A stretch of 8,907 nt of DNA from Pseudomonadota bacterium (lineage in GTDB: Bacteria > Myxococcota_A > Polyangia > Polyangiales > Polyangiaceae): NCBI GenBank assembly GCA_023432025.1, contig JAEYVE010000278.1, positions 1 through 8,907 of the forward strand, written 5' to 3'. The notes beneath the pieces are model-generated. The model saw nothing but the letters and a program-made list of their open reading frames with translations, was not told the origin of the DNA and searched no databases. The position numbers were made by a program, and so were the translations under genes. This document shows positions 1 through 6,306 of this stretch, piece by piece (position 1 is the stretch's first letter; the number at the start of each line of letters is the position of its first letter).

Positions 1-1230
1 CGTCTCAGCGTGCTCTGTCTCACCGCGCCGCTCGTGCTCGTCGGTTGTCGCGGCTCGGGTGACGGCGCCGAATCTCGTGAGGCGACGTCCGTCGGGAGCG
101 CGTCGCACGCTGGGCCACCTCTCGGACCGCCTGCCGAGCGCCCCACGCCGCGCGTGGGCATGGCTTGGGTGCCCGCGGGTGCTCTCGTGGCAGGCACGCC
201 GGTCGACCGTCTGCCGCGCGTCGCCGACGAGGAAATGACCGGCGAGCAAATCATTCTGGACGGGTTTTACATCGACCGTTTTCCTTTCCCGAACGAGGAG
301 GGAGCGATTCCACTCACGGGTGTCACACAGTCCGAAGCGCGCGCCCTCTGCGAGGAGCGCGGCAAGCGCCTGTGCTCCGAGCTCGAGTGGGAGAGGGCCT
401 GCAAGGGGCCGGACAACCGTACGTACGAGTACGGCGAGCGCTACCGAGCGTCGGTGTGTGACACGGGCCGCGTCGCCAAGCTCCGCCCCAGCGGGCTCAA
501 CCCGGGCTGCGAGAGCGACTTCGGTGTCCGCGACATGCACGGCGGCACGTTCGAATGGACGGACAGCAGCTGGGCTCGAGGAGCCGGGCGCGACGACGCG
601 GTCGCTCTGCGCGGCGGCAACGACATCAACGGCGAGCTGGTCGGCCGCTGCGCGAACGCGCGTCCCGCAGAGCCCGACACGCGCTCGGGGGGAATTGGGT
701 TTCGCTGCTGCGCGGGCCCGCGCAACGCTGCCGAGGTCAACCTTCACGTCGCGTTTCCTGCGGGTTTGCTCCTCCGCGCGCGCTTCGATCCGGACGTCGA
801 AAAGTCGCTCCTTGCCGCGCTGCCGGAGGAAGCTCGGACGTACCTCGGCTCCTCTTTGCCCATCCGTGCGCAGCGCAGCTGGCTTTGGCGGCCGGTCGCC
901 AACGAGGAGCTTCACGCCTTCGCGGTCTGCGCCGTGGGCACGCCGGCCGGCGCGGGTCACGACCGGTGCGGGCTGTTGGTCGCGCGCGTCACTTTGGGCG
1001 CCGTCGCGGTGCTCGCGTGGACCTCGAGCGGCCAGTGGGCGCCGACGCTGCACTCGATGTCGGGCGGCGTACGAGACATTTGGGTCGTCGGCGGCGATCG
1101 GATTGGCAGCCTCAAGCGCACGCTTCGCTACCGGTCGGGCCAAGTGGAGCTCGGCGAGCAGCAGCGAGGCAAGGTGGACGAAGAGGACGCGACCCGAAAG
1201 AAAAAGTCGAAGGGGAAGAGCAAGAAGTAG
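1..1230 (+). CDS. FGE/SUMF1-fold lipoprotein, 5' partial
   Basis: Formylglycine-generating-enzyme (SUMF1, FGE-sulfatase) fold protein, predicted to be exported and lipid-anchored. Residue numbers count from the GTG at base 10. A hydrophobic stretch ends in a lipobox LVGC with Cys13. From GTG-10 the signal would be only 12 residues with no basic residue; the frame stays open to base 1 and adds an Arg, so the true start is probably left of the window. A low-complexity tether (14-48) leads into the fold (about 52-236): MAWVPAG, FYIDRFP, GKRLCSELEWERACKG, DMHGGTFEWTDSSW, ALRGGN and GIGFRCC. A C-terminal region (240-385) of unknown fold and a Lys-rich tail follow. The CX4C catalytic cysteine pair that true FGEs carry after RGGS is absent, so sulfatase activation is unlikely; a structural or binding role is inferred. 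Many cysteines suggest disulfides outside the cytoplasm. Family certain, function unknown. Confidence 0.85.
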   Translation, partial: RLSVLCLTAPLVLVGCRGSGDGAESREATSVGSASHAGPPLGPPAERPTPRVGMAWVPAGALVAGTPVDRLPRVADEEMTGEQIILDGFYIDRFPFPNEEGAIPLTGVTQSEARALCEERGKRLCSELEWERACKGPDNRTYEYGERYRASVCDTGRVAKLRPSGLNPGCESDFGVRDMHGGTFEWTDSSWARGAGRDDAVALRGGNDINGELVGRCANARPAEPDTRSGGIGFRCCAGPRNAAEVNLHVAFPAGLLLRARFDPDVEKSLLAALPEEARTYLGSSLPIRAQRSWLWRPVANEELHAFAVCAVGTPAGAGHDRCGLLVARVTLGAVAVLAWTSSGQWAPTLHSMSGGVRDIWVVGGDRIGSLKRTLRYRSGQVELGEQQRGKVDEEDATRKKKSKGKSKK

Positions 1231-1245
1231 CCTCGGCCCGCAGGA

Positions 1246-1267
1246 GGGGCGACGGACGTGTCGCCCC
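1246..1267 (+). terminator. Hairpin after FGE-fold gene, possible terminator
   Basis: A perfect 8-bp inverted repeat, GGGGCGAC and GTCGCCCC, with a 6-nt loop begins 15 bases after the TAG of the FGE-fold gene. The stem is GC-rich. No T-run follows, so it is either a U-less hairpin terminator or a 3'-end stabiliser. It separates this gene from the SDR downstream. Confidence 0.45.
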
Positions 1268-1390
1268 CGATCGGCGAAGGCGAGGACGCTCCCGCGCTTT
1301 CCCGGCGAGCGAGCACAAGGAGATCTGCGCGGATCGCGAGGGCGGGCGAGGGGGATTGGCGGCGCCGGGCCGTTCTGTCATTTGGCGAGC

Positions 1391-2056
1391 ATGACGCTAT
1401 CAATCGTGACGGGAGCCAATCGGGGCATCGGTTTGGGGCTAGTGAAGGCGCTCCGAGCGCGCGGCGACAAGGTGCTGGCCGCGTGCAGAACGACGAGCCC
1501 GGAGCTCGAGCGCACGGGAGCCGAGGTGGTGACGGAGGTCGACGTCGCGGTCCCCGAAGGGATCGCTCGGCTGAAGAACGCGGTGGGCGATCGCTCCATC
1601 GCGCTGCTCATCAACAACGCTGGCATTTTGCTCGAGAGCGCCCGCCTGGGGGCGCTCGACGCCGCGGAGCTTCAGAAGCAGTTCGAGGTGAACGCGCTCG
1701 GGCCGCTCTTGTTGACGAGCGCGCTTTGTGAACGTTTTCGGAAGGGCACGAAGCTCGGCTTCATCACGAGTCGGATGGGGTCCATCGGAGACAACGGCTC
1801 GGGCGGCTACTACGGCTACCGCATGAGCAAGGCGGCGTTGAACATCGCGGCGGTCTCGATTGCGCGGGACCTCGCGTCCCGTGGCGTGAGCGTCGCGGTG
1901 CTGCATCCCGGCATGGTCTCGACCGACATGATTGGGGGACGCGGTCAGGTGGGTCCCGACGAAGCCGCCGCAGGGTTGCTCGCGCGCCTGGACGAGCTCA
2001 CCCCCGAGACGAGCGGCACCTTCTGGCACGCCAAGGGCGACGTGCTTCCGTGGTGA
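1391..2056 (+). CDS. SDR family oxidoreductase (CsgA/sniffer-like)
   Basis: Short-chain dehydrogenase/reductase of 221 residues, a cytoplasmic NAD(P)-dependent oxidoreductase of unknown substrate. The Rossmann start VTGANRGIG (6-14) holds the TGxxxGIG dinucleotide motif; Asp51 sits where the adenine-ring contact lies; NNAG is at 75-78. The catalytic set is complete: Asn101, Ser127, Tyr143 and Lys147 (YxxxK in YGYRMSK). The HPGMVSTDM segment and a C-terminal SGTF...LPW ending match the carbonyl-reductase/sniffer-like SDRs that include Myxococcus C-factor CsgA. That similarity does not prove a developmental role, since such SDRs are widespread. The ATG at 1391 is chosen because the first Rossmann strand starts directly after it; the ribosome-binding site is weak (GGCGAG very close to ATG). 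An upstream gap of 160 bp and a hairpin suggest its own transcript. Confidence 0.93.
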   Translation: MTLSIVTGANRGIGLGLVKALRARGDKVLAACRTTSPELERTGAEVVTEVDVAVPEGIARLKNAVGDRSIALLINNAGILLESARLGALDAAELQKQFEVNALGPLLLTSALCERFRKGTKLGFITSRMGSIGDNGSGGYYGYRMSKAALNIAAVSIARDLASRGVSVAVLHPGMVSTDMIGGRGQVGPDEAAAGLLARLDELTPETSGTFWHAKGDVLPW

Positions 2057-2059
2057 GCC

Positions 2060-2080
2060 CGTCAGAAAGTGGGTCTGACG
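2060..2080. terminator. Bidirectional hairpin between convergent genes
   Basis: CGTCAGA and TCTGACG form a perfect 7-bp stem with a 7-nt loop. The hairpin fills almost all of the 25-bp gap between the SDR stop (2054-2056) and the stop of the minus-strand lipoprotein (2082-2084). Being symmetric, it could end transcription from both sides. There is no T-run on either strand, so termination is inferred from position and structure only. Confidence 0.5.
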
Positions 2081-2081
2081 T

Positions 2082-2528
2082 CTAGCGGCGTGTCCCCGTC
2101 TGGCACTCGTACTCGATGCGAGAGCGCGCGAGATTGAGCGGCTTGTTGAGCTGCAGAACCTCGCGGCGAGCCGCGGCGTGTTCGCTCGCTTGCTTCTGCT
2201 CCTTGGCGTCGGCCGCGCGGCGAGCCTCGCGGGCGGCTGCCTTGAGCTGCCGCCCGTAGTCCGTCACGGCTTCCGCTAGCTCTTTCTTGGAGAACTCGAG
2301 GGGAGCCAAGTCACGGGCAATCGCGTCGTAGCTCTCCGCGATGGCGCGTAGGGCGCTGGGCGTCTGCTTGGCGCTTGTGTGGCGAGCGATTTCGTCGAAC
2401 CGAGGGTTGACGGTTTCCGCCAGCCGCTGGCACTGGCGCGCTCGCTCGACGCGCCCACAGCCAGAGCAGAAGGCCACGAGGCACAGCGCGAGAACGAAGA
2501 GCAGCTCCGAGGGAGAACGAGCCTTCAC
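2082..2528 (-). CDS. Small predicted lipoprotein, unknown function
   Basis: 148-residue protein with no family I recognise. The N-terminus is a clear export signal: basic MKAR, a hydrophobic core (about 9-20), then CSGC with Cys24 as the probable lipidated residue; position -3 is Cys rather than the usual Leu, so a plain secreted form is possible. The mature part is almost all helix-forming and alanine-, arginine- and glutamate-rich. The stretch about 90-125 (AAAREARRAADAKEQKQ and what follows) looks like a coiled coil or long helical hairpin. Two further cysteines, 33 and 142, near the two ends could pair. The start is GTG at 2528-2526 with no well-spaced ribosome-binding site; it is chosen because the signal peptide begins there. 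It converges on the SDR and diverges from the Clp ATPase gene. GC3 is high, as in its neighbours. Confidence 0.8.
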   Translation of the reverse strand: MKARSPSELLFVLALCLVAFCSGCGRVERARQCQRLAETVNPRFDEIARHTSAKQTPSALRAIAESYDAIARDLAPLEFSKKELAEAVTDYGRQLKAAAREARRAADAKEQKQASEHAAARREVLQLNKPLNLARSRIEYECQTGTRR

Positions 2529-2659
2529 GTCCTGGGCATACCACGGCTCGCGCGCGTCGCGGCCGCTCGGACGGGCCGGACGGCGCGAGCGACGAGACTG
2601 GGGGCAACGCCGTGCCGAAAACTTGGCCCGGACCCCGAGAAGAGGGCACCGGGACGAAG
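2529..2659. promoter_or_regulatory. Divergent intergenic region, promoters expected
   Basis: 131 bp between the diverging starts of the small lipoprotein and the Clp ATPase, so promoters for both should lie here. I see no convincing -35/-10 pair. An 8-bp inverted repeat, GCTCGCGC (2546-2553) and GCGCGAGC (2583-2590), is present, but in DNA this GC-rich it may be chance. If the Clp gene starts at GTG-2612 instead of ATG-2660, the region shrinks to 83 bp. Confidence 0.3.
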
Positions 2660-5242
2660 ATGTCGTCGCGCCCCGAGCCCGAGCTGGGTCCCCTTCGCAA
2701 GCAGGCCGAAGATCTCGCCGCCCGGCGTCATGAGCCTGCGACGGGGGCGCACCTCTTGGCCGCGCTGGCGGCGACGCCCGGCGCCGTGTCCGACGTACTC
2801 ATCGAGCGGGGGGCGTCGGCTCGCCAGATCCTGAACGCGCTCGACGCGCTTGCGGACCGGGGCCCCGACGAGAACCTTCAAGCATTCGTGCGACGGGCGC
2901 GCGAGCTCGCGCATCGCATGGACTCGCAGCAGCTGAGCCCGGCTCACTTGCTCATGGCTTTGCTCAACGAAACCCGCGGTACTTCGCGCCGTTGTTTGGA
3001 GCACTTGGGCGTCGACGCCAGCCGACTTCGCACGGCTGCCGTGCAGCTCGGTATGGGGATCATCGGTCGTCGACGGATCGTCGGCGCGGACGCGCGTGAC
3101 GTAGAGCCGGCTCTGCCTCCGTCTTTGCCGGCCCCCGCACCCAGCGGTCCGCGCGGCACAGCGGTGCCGCTGGTGCCGCAGCTCGCTTTGCGCTCCGCTC
3201 CCTCCGACGCTGCGCGGCAACCGGGCGTGGCGCTGCCCACGGTGCCTCAGGTCGGTCCCGCTCCGCTCGCACGGCTCCGCGCGGCCGGCGCAGAAGCCAC
3301 GTCGAAAGCCAGCGCGCGAGCAGGTGAAACGCGGGCAGAAGACGCGGATGAGTCGCCGCGTGCGCCTGTGGCGCCGAGCTCGCCGGCTCCTGCCGCGGCG
3401 AGCCATTCGGCCGCCGCGACCGACGCCGAGCTTCGCTTCGGCCTCGACGAGCGGCGTTTTCCCATCCTCACACAGATCGGAAAAAACCTCACCCTCGCAG
3501 CTGCGCGTGGGGAATTCGATCCAGTCGTCGGTCGCGATGCTGAGATTGAGCAGGCCTTGGACGTGCTCGCGAAGCGGCAGGGGAACAACCCGTGCTTGGT
3601 CGGGCCCGCGGGCGTCGGCAAGACCAGCGTCGCGCGTGGCCTTGCCGCATCCATCGCTGCCCGCCGTGACGTTGCTTCCCTGGATGACCGTATTCTGATC
3701 GAAATCCCCATCGCGGAGCTGGTGGCGGGTACGGGCGTGCGTGGCGCGCTCGCAGGGCGCCTCGCGGCCCTTCGCAAGGAGGTGCGGGCGGCGGGTCGCG
3801 TGGTCCTCTTCTTCGACGAAATCCACCTGCTTTTCGCGGGTGACGGGGTGGAGGAAATCGCGGCCGACTTGAAGCTCGCGCTGTCGCGAGGTGAGCTGCC
3901 GTGCGTCGGCGCGACGACGGTGGACGAGTACCGTCGCTTCATCGACTCGGACTCGGCATTGTCTCGGCGCTTCACGGTGGTGGAAGTCGAGGAGCCGACG
4001 CGCGAGGACGCGTACCTCGTGCTCGAGAGCGTGGCGCGCAAGCTGGAGCGACACCACCGCGTCGGCTACGACGACGAGGCACTCGCGCTGACCATCAACT
4101 GGTCCATGCGCTATTTGCCTGGGCGAGCGTTGCCGGACAAGGCCGTGTCCATCGTGGACTTGGCGGGCGCGCGGGCGCGCCGCCGCGGCGCCGAGCGTGT
4201 GACGCCGGAGGCCGTAGCGGAGGTCATCGCCGGTTTGGCCGGGATGCCCGTGGAGCGCCTGCTGGAGTCCGACGGCGATCGGATGCTGCGCCTCGAAGAA
4301 ATCTTGAGCGAGCGCGTGATCGGCCACGGCGAGCACATGGGGAAGATTGCGCGCATCTTGCGTCGCAACGCCGCAGGACTCGGATCGCGCCGCCCGATTG
4401 GGACGTTCCTCCTGCTCGGCCCGACCGGGGTGGGAAAAACGGAGACCGCGAAGGCCATCGCAGAGGTGCTGTTCCACACCGAGAGCGCCATGACGCGCAT
4501 CGACATGTCCGAGCTCAGCGAGGCGCACGCCGTGGCCAAGCTGATCGGCGCGCCGCCGGGCTACGTGGGGCACGACGCGGGCGGACAACTCACCGAGGCG
4601 GTGCGGCGCAGGCCGTACCAAGTGGTCCTCTTGGACGAAATCGAGAAGGCGCACCCCGAGGTGCTCACGGCCTTTCTCGCGGTGTTCGACGAAGGTCGCA
4701 TGAGCGACGGGCGCGGCCGCACGGTGGACTTCACGAACACGGTGATCGTGCTGACGTCGAACTTGGGCGCCTCCGAGCTCGGCGCGGCTTCGCAGCGGCG
4801 CGTCGGATTCTCGCGCGCGGGCGGCGGCACGGGAGCGGTGGACGTGGACGCGCGCGTCGTGGGCGCTGCGCGCGCCGCTCTGCCGCCCGAGCTCTACAAT
4901 CGGTTGGACGAGGTGTTGGCGTTTTCGCCGCTCGGTCGTGACGACGTACGCCGCATCGCCGAAAAGATGCTGTGCGCCGTGAGCCGTTCCTTGGAGGAAA
5001 AGCGCGACGTGCGCCTCGACGTGGACGCGGCCGCCATCGAGCTCTTGCTCGACAGAGGCGGTTTCGACCCGGAGCTCGGCGCGCGCCCGATGCGGCGCAC
5101 GCTGGCGAGGTTGGTGGAGGCTCCGCTCGCGGAAAAGATCCTGCGCGGCGAGCTGTGCGCGGGGGACGTCGTGCTCTTGGGCGTGGAGGACGACGAGCTC
5201 TGCTTCGACGTGCTCGACGAGACCAGCTCGGCGGCGCAGTAG
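2660..5242 (+). CDS. Clp AAA+ unfoldase, ClpA/ClpC type
   Basis: 860-residue two-ring HSP100/Clp ATPase, predicted to unfold proteins in the cytoplasm, probably for ClpP. Order: two Clp-N repeats (about 12-60, 74-128); a Pro/Ala-rich linker (about 140-255), long for the family; D1 with Walker A GPAGVGKT (315-322), Walker B FFDEIH (384-389) and Arg finger region SALSRRF (432-438); D2 with Walker A GPTGVGKT (587-594), pore GYVG (634-637), Walker B LLDEIE (657-662), Arg finger Arg748 and sensor-2 GARP (807-810). There is no coiled-coil M domain, as in ClpA, which argues against ClpB and ClpV. VGF (715-717) sits where ClpA has IGL and ClpC has VGF for docking ClpP. Odd: the D1 pore loop reads GVRG instead of KYRG. 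ATG-2660 is preferred: GTG-2612 adds 16 residues with poor GC3 and no domain. No clpP or adaptor gene is in the window. Confidence 0.93.
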   Translation: MSSRPEPELGPLRKQAEDLAARRHEPATGAHLLAALAATPGAVSDVLIERGASARQILNALDALADRGPDENLQAFVRRARELAHRMDSQQLSPAHLLMALLNETRGTSRRCLEHLGVDASRLRTAAVQLGMGIIGRRRIVGADARDVEPALPPSLPAPAPSGPRGTAVPLVPQLALRSAPSDAARQPGVALPTVPQVGPAPLARLRAAGAEATSKASARAGETRAEDADESPRAPVAPSSPAPAAASHSAAATDAELRFGLDERRFPILTQIGKNLTLAAARGEFDPVVGRDAEIEQALDVLAKRQGNNPCLVGPAGVGKTSVARGLAASIAARRDVASLDDRILIEIPIAELVAGTGVRGALAGRLAALRKEVRAAGRVVLFFDEIHLLFAGDGVEEIAADLKLALSRGELPCVGATTVDEYRRFIDSDSALSRRFTVVEVEEPTREDAYLVLESVARKLERHHRVGYDDEALALTINWSMRYLPGRALPDKAVSIVDLAGARARRRGAERVTPEAVAEVIAGLAGMPVERLLESDGDRMLRLEEILSERVIGHGEHMGKIARILRRNAAGLGSRRPIGTFLLLGPTGVGKTETAKAIAEVLFHTESAMTRIDMSELSEAHAVAKLIGAPPGYVGHDAGGQLTEAVRRRPYQVVLLDEIEKAHPEVLTAFLAVFDEGRMSDGRGRTVDFTNTVIVLTSNLGASELGAASQRRVGFSRAGGGTGAVDVDARVVGAARAALPPELYNRLDEVLAFSPLGRDDVRRIAEKMLCAVSRSLEEKRDVRLDVDAAAIELLLDRGGFDPELGARPMRRTLARLVEAPLAEKILRGELCAGDVVLLGVEDDELCFDVLDETSSAAQ

Positions 5243-5250
5243 CGTCTACT
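5238..5250. other. Small palindrome spanning two convergent stops
   Basis: AGTAG and CTACT form a 5-bp stem with loop CGT. It covers the Clp TAG (5240-5242) and reaches the first base of the phosphoesterase stop (5250-5252 read in reverse). The stem is short and without a T-run, so termination here is weakly supported; no other hairpin is seen in the 7-bp gap. Confidence 0.25.
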
Positions 5251-5957
5251 CAGAACGACGTGTGGATGCGGTAGCTGCCGAGGCGCGGCTCGATGCTCAG
5301 GTAGCTGATGCGGCCTTTGCTGCACGAGCCGCTGTTCAAGAACACGCGGTCGCCCCGCTCCACGTTGCAGGCGACGTGTGTGTGCCCGGTGACGACCACG
5401 TCGGCCTCGACCCCCGCCGCGCGTTCGAGCGCCCAGCGCTCGACGGCGGACGCCTTTCCTTCGGGCGCGTCGTGGGCGTGTTGTTGATCCAAGCCGTCCA
5501 GGAGCTTGTAGGCCGCGTGCATGCCGGCGCGCCGGATCCACCCGCCCAGCCACACGCCCAGCTCGGAGACGGGACGCGCCTTCATCACCAGCGCGTCGCC
5601 TTGATGACCATGGGCGAACAGTACACGGACTCCGCCGCGACGAATGCGGAGCTCACTGGGCGCACCGTCGACTCGACCCGTCACGAGATCGTGGTTGCCG
5701 TGAACGAAGGTGTACTTCGGGTGGCGCAGGCGCGCGGCAATTTCCGGGTGGCGCTCGCGGGCGAGGCGAAGCTCTTCCGCGGCGCGATGCGGCAAGCCGC
5801 CCGTCAGCGTCTCCCAAATGTCGCCGAGCAGTACGACGCGTTCGAAGTTGCGCTCCAAAAAGCGCAGGAAACGCAAAAACTCCCCGTCTTCGTGGCCAAA
5901 CGAATCCGTCGAGGGACGGGCCCCCAAATGCAGGTCGCTGATGACGGCAATGCTCAC
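5250..5957 (-). CDS. Metallophosphoesterase, calcineurin-like
   Basis: 235-residue calcineurin-like phosphoesterase with two metals, predicted cytoplasmic. All metal-ligand blocks are present: SDLHLG (Asp8, His10), GDIWE (Asp46), GNHD (Asn88, His89), AHGHQGD (His116, His118) and GHTHVA (His192, His194). The spacing of the first block equals LpxH, the UDP-2,3-diacylglucosamine hydrolase of lipid A synthesis, but LpxH has GNRD with a substrate-binding Arg where this protein has GNHD. It is therefore better called an LpxH-like phosphoesterase of unknown substrate. A Trp/Arg-rich helical insert (about 122-185) lies between the fourth and fifth blocks. The GTG at 5957 is chosen because GAAAGG lies 7 nt upstream; GTG-5963, two codons earlier, would leave a 1-nt spacer. 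The longer open frame to 6341 runs through a terminator and is rejected. Convergent with the Clp gene. Confidence 0.9.
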   Translation of the reverse strand: MSIAVISDLHLGARPSTDSFGHEDGEFLRFLRFLERNFERVVLLGDIWETLTGGLPHRAAEELRLARERHPEIAARLRHPKYTFVHGNHDLVTGRVDGAPSELRIRRGGVRVLFAHGHQGDALVMKARPVSELGVWLGGWIRRAGMHAAYKLLDGLDQQHAHDAPEGKASAVERWALERAAGVEADVVVTGHTHVACNVERGDRVFLNSGSCSKGRISYLSIEPRLGSYRIHTSF

Positions 5958-5964
5958 GTTCACG

Positions 5965-5970
5965 CCTTTC
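5965..5970 (-). promoter_or_regulatory. Ribosome-binding site deciding phosphoesterase start
   Basis: On the minus strand GAAAGG lies 7 nt before the GTG at 5957-5955 and only 1 nt before the in-frame GTG at 5963-5961. Normal Shine-Dalgarno spacing favours the second GTG, giving the N-terminus MSIAVISDLHLG. Confidence 0.55.
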
Positions 5971-6127
5971 GAACACCCGAATACGGTCAGCCGCTCCGCG
6001 TGACGAAGAAAGAAAGAACCCCGACAGTCCAATGTGACGCGGAAAGACCCCCTCGGCAACCGCGCAGTTTCTTCGAACGTGGCGGCGAAAGAGGCGACCT
6101 CCACGGCGTATGCGGCTTCCCCACGCG

Positions 6128-6179
6128 AAAAAAAGCGAAGCCCACCGCGCCTTCGGCACGTTGGAGCGGTGGGCCTCGC
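6128..6179 (-). terminator. Intrinsic terminator of the DUF4388 gene
   Basis: Arms 6166-6179 and 6135-6148 form a 14-bp stem with a 17-nt loop, followed on the minus strand by seven T (6134-6128). On the minus-strand RNA every position pairs, one as G-U; on the plus strand the same position is a C-A mismatch. Both the T-run and the wobble show that it acts on minus-strand transcripts, about 130 nt after the stop of the large receiver/DUF4388 gene. It isolates the phosphoesterase as a separate transcript. Confidence 0.85.
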
Positions 6180-6211
6180 GCGCCCAGCAGCGCCGGAAGG
6201 GAGGAGTCCGT

Positions 6212-6240
6212 TCTGCTGGCGTCTCGATCTGCGCAGCAGA
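6212..6240. repeat. Inverted repeat in 3' UTR
   Basis: TCTGCTG and CAGCAGA form a perfect 7-bp stem with a 15-nt loop; an alternative pairing GTCTC/GAGAC (6221-6225, 6239-6243) overlaps it. It lies between the stop of the large minus-strand gene and its terminator, so it would be part of that 3' UTR. No T-run follows. Confidence 0.4.
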
Positions 6241-6306
6241 GACACCTTCGGTTTCAGGCCTCGCTCGAGTTGGTCGAGTTTCGGGCCGGCCCGCCCTCTC
6301 GCGCGC

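Larger units (their letters stand above)
5958..6306. other. Gene-free stretch with 3' UTR hairpins and terminator
   Basis: 349 bp between two minus-strand genes with no credible gene on either strand; frames here are Arg/Pro/Ser-rich and show no domain. From right to left, in the direction of minus transcription, it holds a 12-bp palindrome CGGGCCGGCCCG (6282-6293), a 7-bp hairpin (6212-6240), the intrinsic terminator (6128-6179), then about 160 bp that must carry the phosphoesterase promoter and leader. A pyrimidine-rich run on the minus strand (around 6005-6018) is the only other composition change. I cannot assign a promoter with confidence. Confidence 0.6.

Noticed and set aside
320..1390. 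Open frame that would extend the SDR upstream through the FGE-fold gene.
   Set aside because: The extension is Arg/Ser/Ala-rich, out of frame with the FGE-fold gene, and the SDR fold begins right after ATG-1391.
1258..1731. GTG at 1258 preceded by a perfect AGGAGG (1242-1247), opening a 157-codon frame.
   Set aside because: The frame overlaps the SDR in another phase, its product is Arg-rich without a domain, and the AGGAGG is part of the hairpin region after the FGE-fold gene.
1391..2056. Calling the SDR CsgA, the Myxococcus C-signal protein.
   Set aside because: The similarity is at subfamily level; many unrelated SDRs share the same motifs and C-terminal LPW ending, and no developmental genes are nearby.
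2546..2590. 8-bp inverted repeat in the divergent region as an operator.
   Set aside because: The arms are made of CG repeats and the spacing is 29 bp; such pairs are expected by chance in DNA of this composition, so it is only mentioned under the intergenic feature.
2525..4654. A 709-codon open frame on the minus strand opposite the Clp gene.
   Set aside because: It is rich in Arg/His/Gly with no domain, and mirrors a gene with strong GC3; the plus strand carries a complete Clp protein. It is a composition shadow.
2660..5242. Clp protein as ClpV of a type VI secretion system or as the disaggregase ClpB.
   Set aside because: There is no M domain, a ClpP-docking-like VGF is present, and no type VI genes occur in the window.
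6265..6280. Direct repeat TCGAGTT twice with a 9-bp period.
   Set aside because: Only two short copies; too little to call a tandem repeat or binding-site array.
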